Assembly (NCBI GenBank): GCA_937871635.1
Contig: CALMNS010000169.1
Coordinates: 1 to 7,715 of the forward strand
Direction: 5' to 3'
DNA from: an uncultured Solirubrobacter sp.
GTDB lineage: Bacteria; Actinomycetota; Thermoleophilia; Solirubrobacterales; Solirubrobacteraceae
Length of the DNA stretch: 7,715 bases
The first letter of the stretch is position 1. Every line of letters starts with the position of its first letter. The position numbers and the translations under genes were made by a program. Of this stretch, positions 1 through 5,385 are shown one piece after another. Below the pieces are notes generated by a model that saw nothing but the letters and a program-made list of their open reading frames with translations, was not told the origin of the DNA and did not search any database.

Positions 1-794
1 GCGCCGGGTCGGGGATCGGCGCCGGCATCGCGACGGTGCTCGCGGCCGAGGGCGCCGACGTCGTCGTCGCCGACCGCGACGGCGTCCGGGCTGCGGCGAC
101 GGTGACGGCGATCACGAACGCGGGCGGGCGCGCCGTCGCGCACGTGTGCGACGTCTCGATCGACGCGGATGTCCGCGCCCTCGTCGCCGAAGCCGTCGAG
201 GCCACCGGCCGCATCGACGTCCTCGCCAGCAACGTCGGCATCTACCCGATCGCCACGATCGAGGAGACGACCGAGGAGCTGTGGGACACGGTCATGACGG
301 TCAACGTCAAGTCCGCGTGGCTGCTCATGCGCGCGGTCGCCCCGGTGATGCGACGCCAGGGCAACGGGCGGATCGTCGTGACGGCGTCGATCACCGGCCC
401 GATGACCGCCATGGCCGGGCTGTCGCACTACGCCGCGAGCAAGGCGGCGCTGCTCGGCCTCGTCCGCACGGCCGCCCTCGAGCTCGGGCCGGCGGGCATC
501 ACCGTCAACGCCGTTCTGCCCGGGACGGTGGACACGGAGGGGCTGCGCGCGACCGGCGGCGCCCAGTTCCTCGCCGCGATGCTCCCGTCCATCCCGCTCG
601 GTCGCGCGGCGACGCCGCCGGACATCGGGTGGGCCGTGCGACTGCTCGCCTCCGAGGAGGCGGCGTACATCACCGGCGTCGGGCTGGTCGTCGACGGTGG
701 CCAGACGATCCCCGAAGGCGGCGCGACCAACGAGGACGTCGGGCTCGTGGCGGGAGGGCCTGGCGACGTGCCGTCCGCGCCGGAGGACCGCTGA
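1..794 (+). CDS. Classical short-chain dehydrogenase/reductase (SDR), 5'-truncated
   Basis: Predicted NAD(P)-dependent cytosolic oxidoreductase acting on a hydroxyl or keto group; substrate unknown. The frame is open from base 3 and 263 residues are visible. The first residues (AGSGIG) are the end of the TGxxxGIG nucleotide-binding loop, and the two leading bases fit the preceding Gly. The true start is therefore roughly a dozen codons before the window, and the GTG at 36 is not the start. An Asp at visible residue 24 (VVVADRD) follows beta-2 and favours NAD over NADP. The catalytic Ser is visible residue 129 (codon 387-389), and YAASK holds Tyr143 and Lys147 (codons 429-431 and 441-443). PGTVDT and ITGVGLVVDGG complete the family pattern. 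The usual NNAG motif reads SNVG (228-239). From memory, the VTASITG stretch and DGGQTIPE ending recall UcpA-like SDRs. About 20 further residues follow that ending. The stop overlaps the next start by one base (TGATG), indicating an operon. SDR class is secure; the reaction is not. Confidence 0.93.
   Translation, partial: AGSGIGAGIATVLAAEGADVVVADRDGVRAAATVTAITNAGGRAVAHVCDVSIDADVRALVAEAVEATGRIDVLASNVGIYPIATIEETTEELWDTVMTVNVKSAWLLMRAVAPVMRRQGNGRIVVTASITGPMTAMAGLSHYAASKAALLGLVRTAALELGPAGITVNAVLPGTVDTEGLRATGGAQFLAAMLPSIPLGRAATPPDIGWAVRLLASEEAAYITGVGLVVDGGQTIPEGGATNEDVGLVAGGPGDVPSAPEDR
782..786 (+). promoter_or_regulatory. Shine-Dalgarno site for second SDR
   Basis: GGAGG lies inside the last codons of the upstream SDR, 7 bases before the ATG at 794. 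It supports that ATG as the start, rather than in-frame codons further upstream in the frame that continues back to base 146. Confidence 0.75.
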
Positions 795-1597
795 TGTTCG
801 ATCTGCACGGCAAGGTCACGGTCGTCACGGGCGGAGGGTCCGGCATCGGGCTGGCGACCGCCCACCGCTTCGCCGCGGCGGGCGCGCGGGTCGTCGTGGT
901 GGATCGCGACGACGCCGGCCCCGTCAGCGCCGCCGCAGGAGCGGAGTTCCGCCGCGCGGACGTCCGCGACGCCGGCGCGATGAGCTCGATCATCGACGCG
1001 ACCGCCGAGCAGCACGGACGGATCGACGCGGTCGTCAACTGCGCCGGCGTCTTCGTCGAGGGAGCGATCGACGACACGAGCGACGAGGCGATGCTCGGCA
1101 GCTATGAGGTCAACGCCCTCGGCGTGCTCCACGGCATGCGAGGTGCCGCTGCGCACATGGAGGCGGGGGCGTCGATCGTCAACGTCGCGTCACTGGCCGG
1201 GGTCGTCGGCTTCCCCGGCTACGTCGCCTACGGCGCCGCGAAGGCCGCCGTGATCTCCATGACCCGCGTGGCGGCGCTCGAATACGGGCCGCGCGGCATC
1301 CGCGTCAACTGCATCTGCCCCGGATCGGTCGACACGCCGATGCTCGCCCAGCAGCCGTCGGGTGACGTCGAGGCCAAGGTCGTCAGCGTGGCCGCTCCGC
1401 TCGGACGCATCGTGCGGCCCGAGGAGGTCGCGGCACTCGCGCACTTCCTCGTCTGCGAGGACTGCGCGACGCTCACCGGACTCGCGATCCCCATCGACGG
1501 CGGGGTCAGTGCCGGCATGAGCACCGCGCTCATCGACGCCGTCGTCTCGACCTTCGGCCGCGAGGCGGAGCCGCACATGGACGCTGGCGTCCGATGA
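794..1597 (+). CDS. Classical short-chain dehydrogenase/reductase (SDR)
   Basis: Predicted cytosolic NAD-dependent alcohol/ketone oxidoreductase of 267 residues; substrate unknown. It is a complete Rossmann-fold SDR. TGGGSGIG at residues 12-19 binds the dinucleotide, Asp37 after beta-2 (VVVVDRD) predicts NAD(H) preference, and NCAG is at 82-85. The catalytic tetrad is Asn107, Ser133, Tyr146 and Lys150 (YGAAK), and the PG motif is at 176-177. The ATG at 794 is supported by GGAGG 7 bases upstream, by its one-base overlap with the previous stop, and by the typical opening F-D-L-x-G-K-V. In-frame codons upstream belong to an antiphase reading of the first SDR. The C-terminus runs about 27 residues past the usual IDGG ending (ALIDAVVSTFGREAEPHMD), longer than many 250-residue SDRs. 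The gene is coupled to the next by an ATGA overlap. Two different adjacent SDRs suggest successive or alternative redox steps on related substrates (inference). Names such as 3-oxoacyl-ACP reductase would over-interpret it. Confidence 0.95.
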   Translation: MFDLHGKVTVVTGGGSGIGLATAHRFAAAGARVVVVDRDDAGPVSAAAGAEFRRADVRDAGAMSSIIDATAEQHGRIDAVVNCAGVFVEGAIDDTSDEAMLGSYEVNALGVLHGMRGAAAHMEAGASIVNVASLAGVVGFPGYVAYGAAKAAVISMTRVAALEYGPRGIRVNCICPGSVDTPMLAQQPSGDVEAKVVSVAAPLGRIVRPEEVAALAHFLVCEDCATLTGLAIPIDGGVSAGMSTALIDAVVSTFGREAEPHMDAGVR

Positions 1598-2469
1598 TTG
1601 GCACAGAGTTCCCGACGCCGCTGGTCTCCACCGGTTGGCTGGCGGCGCACCTCGGCGATCCGGACCTTCGGATCCTCGACGCCACCGTCTGGCGCACGCC
1701 GCCAACGCGAGACGGCGAGCAGTGGGAGACCGTGACCGGCCACGCAGCGCACGCGTCGGGACACATCAGAGGGGCCCGGTACGCAGACCTGGTGTCGGAT
1801 CTCTCGGCGCAAGACGGTGGGCTCCTTACTCGCCCCGACGCCAAGCGCTTCGTCGACGCGGCGGCACGGCTTGGGATCGGCGACGGAACGCGAGTCGTGG
1901 TCTATGACCGCGCGGGCGCGATCTGGTCGTCGCGCGTGTGGTGGCTGCTGCGCTCCTTTGGCTTCGAGGACGTCGCGGTGCTCGACGGGGGCTTCGCGCT
2001 GTGGGTGGCCGAAGGGCGCCCGACCGTGACCGGCTCGGCGCCTTCCTCCACAACCGCCCCGTTCCGCGTGCACGAGCGGCGCGGTCTCGTTGCGGACCGT
2101 CACGAGACGCTGAGGATCGTCGAGAACGGCGGCGGCGCGTGTCTCGTCAACGCGCTCCGCGCCGAGGACTTCCGCGCGACCACCACGCCTCGCTATCAAC
2201 GTCCCGGTCGCATCCCCGGCAGCCTCAACGTCCCGGCCGCTGACCTGCTCGAGGGCGATGGTCGGTTCCTTCCGATCGAGACACTGCGCGAGCGGTTCGC
2301 CGACGTGCTGTCCCGGCAGGGCCGCAAGGTCGTCTACTGCGGCGGCGGTGTCGCCGCCTGTGCCGACGCACTCGTCCTCGCCATGCTCGGCGAGGACGAC
2401 GTCGCGGTATACGACGGCTCACTGACCGAATGGGTGGCCGATCCGGAGCTCCCGCTCGAGGTGGGATGA
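1594..2469 (+). CDS. Two-domain rhodanese-type sulfurtransferase
   Basis: Predicted cytosolic sulfurtransferase of 291 residues that moves a sulfane sulfur from a donor (thiosulfate or 3-mercaptopyruvate in characterised relatives) through a Cys persulfide to a thiophilic acceptor. It has tandem rhodanese domains, about residues 10-145 and 165-291. The first is structural: it keeps GHIRGARYADL (56-66) and LDGGFALW, but Asp105 rather than Cys leads its loop (YDRAGAIWSSR). The second carries Cys249 in the active loop CGGGVAA, with YDGSLTEW downstream. Bovine-type thiosulfate sulfurtransferases use CRKGVT and mercaptopyruvate enzymes CGSGVTA, so the loop is nearer the latter without matching it. 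The start overlaps the SDR stop as ATGA, with no clear Shine-Dalgarno, so translation is probably coupled. Codon use is looser than in the SDRs (AGA at Arg59, plus CTT, ACT, CAA and TTT), hinting at a separate origin. Family is certain; donor and acceptor are not. No sulfur-pathway gene adjoins it. Confidence 0.93.
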   Translation: MIGTEFPTPLVSTGWLAAHLGDPDLRILDATVWRTPPTRDGEQWETVTGHAAHASGHIRGARYADLVSDLSAQDGGLLTRPDAKRFVDAAARLGIGDGTRVVVYDRAGAIWSSRVWWLLRSFGFEDVAVLDGGFALWVAEGRPTVTGSAPSSTTAPFRVHERRGLVADRHETLRIVENGGGACLVNALRAEDFRATTTPRYQRPGRIPGSLNVPAADLLEGDGRFLPIETLRERFADVLSRQGRKVVYCGGGVAACADALVLAMLGEDDVAVYDGSLTEWVADPELPLEVG

Positions 2470-2666
2470 CCGACCGACCTGATCGGCAGAGCCGCCGCGA
2501 CCCGGTGCCGTTGTGCCGTCAGCGGTTGGCGAGCTCGCCGTAGGCGGTCGGAGCGCACGCGCTTTCGGGGGTCGGCACCGTTCAGGCGGATCCAGCGTGG
2601 GCCGTCCGCTCATCGACCGCGAACCAGGACGAGGGCCGCACGTCGGCTCATGGGGCGGGCGTGGCG
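2470..2666. other. Convergent intergenic region
   Basis: This 197-base gap lies between the stops of two converging operons. I see no credible gene in it; reading frames are short or frameless extensions of neighbours. It contains a perfect palindrome GGCGAGCTCGCC at 2528-2539, a small hairpin candidate AGCG-CACG-CGCT at 2552-2563 followed only by TTTC, and an 8-base inverted repeat listed separately. No stem followed by a U-run was found on either strand. Termination may be Rho-dependent or use a U-poor structure. Confidence 0.6.
2503..2580. repeat. 8-base inverted repeat, wide loop, between convergent operons
   Basis: CGGTGCCG at 2503-2510 is the exact reverse complement of CGGCACCG at 2573-2580, with 62 bases between. 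The 12-base palindrome at 2528-2539 lies inside the loop. It could help form a bidirectional terminator structure, but arms of this length arise easily by chance in such GC-rich DNA. Confidence 0.25.
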
Positions 2667-3590
2667 TCAGAGCCGCTGGAGATCGGAGGCCCGGTCGAGC
2701 GCTTCCCGGGTCGGGAACGAGGTCTGGGTCCCGCGGGCCTGCGTGCTCAGCGCGCCGCAGCGGTTGCCGAGCTCGACGGCGGCGACAATCCCGGCGTCCC
2801 CGGCCAGCGCGCAGGCGAGGGCCCCGACGAACGCGTCGCCGGCCCCCGTCGTGTCGACCGCGGTGACGCTCGGCGGGCGGCTGCGCACGACCTCGCCGCC
2901 GACGGTCGCCGCCGCCCCCTCCGCTCCGAGCGTCACGATGAGGCCGCACCCCCACCCCGCGGCCGCGGCGAGGATCTCGCTGTCGCTCGGCTCGGTCCCC
3001 CACAGCAGGGCGAACTCGTGCTCGTTGGGAACCACCCAGTCGGCGGCCCGGAACAGCGGGACACAATGGGGCGTGGCCGGGGCCGGGTTGAGGATTGTGA
3101 TCGCCCCGAGGCGAGCGCCGGCGGCGAGCGCGGCGGCCACGGTCTCCAGCGGCGTCTCGAGCTGGCAGACGAGGCAGTCGGCCTGCGCGAGCCCGTCGAG
3201 GTCAGCGTCGACGTCCTGCGGTGTGAGACCGTGGTTGGCGCCGGGGACGACGATGATCCGGTTGCTGCCGTCGGCGCCGACCCAGATCGGGGCCACCCCG
3301 GTCGACTCACCCTCGATGGCCTTGACGCTGCGGGTGTCGAGCCCTTGGCGGAGGAGGTTCTCGAGGCTCATCTCGCCGAAGACGTCGGCGCCGACCCGGC
3401 CGACGAAGACGACGTTGGCACCGAGCCGGCGCGCGGTGACCGCCTGGTTGGCCCCCTTCCCCCCGCAGCCGATCTGGAAGGCGGAGCCCACGACGGTCTG
3501 CCCGACCGCGGGCAGCGGGTCGGCGTAGGCGACCAGGTCGACCATCACGGAGCCGACCACCACGATGCTCGCTTCGCTCGGCCCGCTCAT
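2667..3590 (-). CDS. rbsK: Ribokinase-family (PfkB) sugar kinase
   Basis: Predicted cytosolic ATP-dependent sugar kinase of 307 residues, most like ribokinase (D-ribose to ribose 5-phosphate, feeding the pentose phosphate pathway). PfkB signature 1 is GGKGANQA at 43-50, the substrate lid carries GESTGVAPI, and NPAPA is at 168-172. PNE at 188-190 is the Mg/phosphate motif, and signature 2, VDTTGAGDAF, contains the catalytic base Asp252. Compared from memory with E. coli RbsK, the ribose contacts Asp16, Gly-Gly-Lys, Asn46, Glu143 and Asp255 have counterparts here (Asp18, 43-45, Asn48, Glu145, Asp252). The Asn of its GSINAD motif is Met16 (GSVMVD). Length is normal for the family. The start overlaps the upstream stop as ATGA without an obvious Shine-Dalgarno, so translation is probably coupled. 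It is the last gene of a transporter operon, which suggests it phosphorylates the imported sugar or a sugar released from it. A nucleoside or modified pentose is an alternative substrate. The symbol reflects family membership, not proven specificity. Confidence 0.88.
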   Translation of the reverse strand: MSGPSEASIVVVGSVMVDLVAYADPLPAVGQTVVGSAFQIGCGGKGANQAVTARRLGANVVFVGRVGADVFGEMSLENLLRQGLDTRSVKAIEGESTGVAPIWVGADGSNRIIVVPGANHGLTPQDVDADLDGLAQADCLVCQLETPLETVAAALAAGARLGAITILNPAPATPHCVPLFRAADWVVPNEHEFALLWGTEPSDSEILAAAAGWGCGLIVTLGAEGAAATVGGEVVRSRPPSVTAVDTTGAGDAFVGALACALAGDAGIVAAVELGNRCGALSTQARGTQTSFPTREALDRASDLQRL

Positions 3591-4363
3591 CCCCGGGCCA
3601 GAGTCTCGGGCCTCGCCCCGAGCCAGCTCAACAGCCCGTCCCAGAACGGCCCGTAGCCGCTCCAGGCCATGAACTCGGGGCTACCCCAGTGCGGCGAGCA
3701 GTCCGAGGCGAACGCGGCCGTGCGGCCGGCCCCGTGCTCGTCGACGACCAACAGCGGGTCGCGGCCGACCGTGAGGACGGTCTCGCCGCCGTCGGGCACC
3801 AACCGGTTGTAGCCGAGGAGGTAGGGCCAGTCGGCGGGCGTCTCGGCGAGGATGGGATGCCCCTCCGTCGCGACGGTCGGGGTCACGCCGGCGGGGGCCT
3901 CGACGCGGTCGTCGTATCCGAGCATCCGGACCGGCAGTATGTCCTCGATCGGCGTACCGTGGAACCGCGCCTTGCCCTCGAACCCCGAGAAGGACAGGTA
4001 GCCGCCGACCATCAGGAAGCCGCCGCCCCCCTCGACGTAGCGCGCGATCTCCGCCAGTCGGTCGGGCGTCCGCTGCCCGCGCACGAACGTGTCAGGGTGC
4101 AGGTGCAGGGTGTCGGCGCCGATGTCCGAGAGGACCACGACGTCGTAGCCCCCGAGGTCCTCGGCGCTCCAGGGGAAGTCCCCGGTGGCGAGGTGGTTGG
4201 GGACGTGGTCGACCTCCCACCCCCTCGCCTCGAGGGCGGCGACCCACTCGGTCTGCCCCTCCTCGTAGCCGCCGGTCGTGTAGGCGCTGAAGCCCTTCTG
4301 GTGGATCCCGTAGCTCAGCCAGGTCTCGCCGGCGAGCAGCATCCTTCGGGACGGCGGTGTCAT
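3587..4363 (-). CDS. PF07090-type glutamine amidotransferase-like protein, no nucleophile Cys
   Basis: A 258-residue cytosolic protein, recognised from memory as the 'putative glutamine amidotransferase' family PF07090 (formerly DUF1355), with a flavodoxin-like class I GATase fold. Family features are the N-terminal LLAGETW followed by SYGIHQKGF, DVVVLSDIGADTL (74-86), GGGGFLMVGGYLSFSG (112-127) and FASDCSPHWGSPEF (218-231). In true class I amidotransferases a GxCxG elbow supplies the nucleophile. The matching turn here is GGYLSFSG with no Cys, so glutaminase activity is unlikely; His225 is a possible catalytic or binding residue. The ATG at 4363 is chosen because GAGGA sits 7 bases upstream and conserved sequence begins just after it. 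The same frame stays open 61 codons further back, but that overlaps the permease gene and reads as low-complexity Arg/Pro sequence. It starts 26 bases after the permease stop and overlaps the kinase by 4 bases, so it belongs to the import/catabolic operon. Its function is unknown; a hydrolase or ligand-binding role on the imported solute is only inference. Confidence 0.85.
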   Translation of the reverse strand: MTPPSRRMLLAGETWLSYGIHQKGFSAYTTGGYEEGQTEWVAALEARGWEVDHVPNHLATGDFPWSAEDLGGYDVVVLSDIGADTLHLHPDTFVRGQRTPDRLAEIARYVEGGGGFLMVGGYLSFSGFEGKARFHGTPIEDILPVRMLGYDDRVEAPAGVTPTVATEGHPILAETPADWPYLLGYNRLVPDGGETVLTVGRDPLLVVDEHGAGRTAAFASDCSPHWGSPEFMAWSGYGPFWDGLLSWLGARPETLARG

Positions 4364-4370
4364 CGGTGGT

Positions 4371-4375
4371 TCCTC
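4371..4375 (-). promoter_or_regulatory. Shine-Dalgarno site of the PF07090-type gene
   Basis: On the minus strand GAGGA lies 7 bases before the ATG at 4363, within the 26-base gap after the permease stop. It decides that start over longer in-frame alternatives reaching back to 4546. Confidence 0.7.
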
Positions 4376-4389
4376 ATGTCGTCGTCGGG

Positions 4390-5385
4390 TCAGAGCTGGA
4401 CGCGGGGGTCGACGATCGCTTGCGCGAGGTCGACGAGCAGGCTGACGAGCACGTAGATGGCCGCGAGGACCAGCGTCACGCCGGCGATCGCGGGCAGGTC
4501 GCCAGCCGCGATGGACTGGTCGGTGTAGAGCCCGATCCCCGGCCACGCGAAGATCGTTTCGATCACTACGACGCCGCCGAGCATCAGCCCGAACTGCAGG
4601 CCGGTCATGGTCAGCGGCGCCGACATCGCGTTGCGCAGGGCGTGCCGGAGCAGGACGGTCCGCTCCCGCAGGCCCTTCGACCGGGCGGTCCGGACGTAGT
4701 CGGCCTCGAGCACCTCAACGAGCGACGAGCGCAGCACGCGGCCGATCGCCACGGCGGGCAGGAGGGCGAGCGACACCGCCGGCAGCAGGATGTGCTGGAG
4801 CGCGTCGAAGCTCACCGCCGGCCGCCCCGCGAGCAGCCCGTCGAGGATCAGCAGGTGGGTGGGTCCCGTCGGCGGGTCGCCGAGCGACGACTGGCCGGAG
4901 GCGGGGAGCCACCCGAGCTGCAGATAGAAGACGTAGATGAGCAGGAAGCCGAGCAGGAAGGTCGGCGCCGACGCGCCGCCCAGGAACAGCGTCTTGACGA
5001 CGCCCGAGCCGCGCCGGGCGGTGGCGGCGGCGATCCCGAGCAGCGCGCCGAGCACGACGGCGATCAGCAGCGCGACCCCGGCGAGTTCGAGCGTGGCGGG
5101 CAGGAACTCACGGACGTCCTCGCTGACCGAGCGGCTTGTGCGGATCGACTGGCCGAGGTCGCCGCGCGTCGCGTCGGCGACGTAGGAGGCGTACTGCGCG
5201 GGCAGCGGCCGATCGAGCCCGAGGCGGTCGCGCTCGCGCGCCACCGCCTCGTCCGTCGCGTTCGCTCCGACGCGGGCCCGGACGGGGTCGCCCGGCACCA
5301 CGGACTGCAACAGGAACACGAGCGTGACGAGGGCGAACAGCACCCCCACCGCGCCGAGCCCGCGGATGAGCAGGAACCGCGCCAT
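4390..5385 (-). CDS. ABC importer permease, DppB/OppB type
   Basis: Inner-membrane permease of 331 residues for a peptide/nickel/oligosaccharide-class ABC importer; it should pair with the DppC-type permease in the same operon. Six hydrophobic segments are visible at about 9-30, 99-121, 133-156, 196-216, 262-283 and 300-322. PGDP (31-34) after the first segment and the periplasmic stretch RLGLDRPLPAQY are typical of DppB proteins. The cytoplasmic EAA coupling loop lies at about 226-252 (LEADYVRTARSKGL) and contacts the ATPase. The FAWPGIGLY motif (279-287) and the C-terminal DPRVQL are also characteristic. The ATG directly abuts the TAG of the binding-protein gene (zero gap), with no strong Shine-Dalgarno, so it is probably translated by coupling. 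Substrate cannot be read from the permease; DppB-type proteins serve dipeptides, nickel, opines, glutathione and oligosaccharides. Confidence 0.95.
   Translation of the reverse strand: MARFLLIRGLGAVGVLFALVTLVFLLQSVVPGDPVRARVGANATDEAVARERDRLGLDRPLPAQYASYVADATRGDLGQSIRTSRSVSEDVREFLPATLELAGVALLIAVVLGALLGIAAATARRGSGVVKTLFLGGASAPTFLLGFLLIYVFYLQLGWLPASGQSSLGDPPTGPTHLLILDGLLAGRPAVSFDALQHILLPAVSLALLPAVAIGRVLRSSLVEVLEADYVRTARSKGLRERTVLLRHALRNAMSAPLTMTGLQFGLMLGGVVVIETIFAWPGIGLYTDQSIAAGDLPAIAGVTLVLAAIYVLVSLLVDLAQAIVDPRVQL

Noticed and set aside
146..793. Upstream extension of the second SDR to give a 483-residue protein
   Set aside because: The first 216 codons are an Arg-rich antiphase reading of the first SDR. 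The ATG at 794 has a GGAGG site and begins the conserved SDR sequence.
428..1156. Minus-strand ORF of 242 residues across the two SDRs
   Set aside because: It is antisense to two well-supported SDR genes, with composition dominated by Ala, Arg, Asp and Ser and no motif.
2552..2572. Intrinsic terminator at AGCG-CACG-CGCT
   Set aside because: The stem has only four pairs and is followed by TTTCGGGG, not a U-run, so it does not meet the usual criteria.
2661..3656. Plus-strand ORFs of 331 and 292 residues opposite the kinase
   Set aside because: They are antisense to a gene with clear PfkB motifs and have no recognisable domain.
4364..4546. 61-residue N-terminal extension of the PF07090-type protein
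   Set aside because: It overlaps the permease gene in another frame, has Arg/Pro-rich composition, and is displaced by a good Shine-Dalgarno site before the ATG at 4363.
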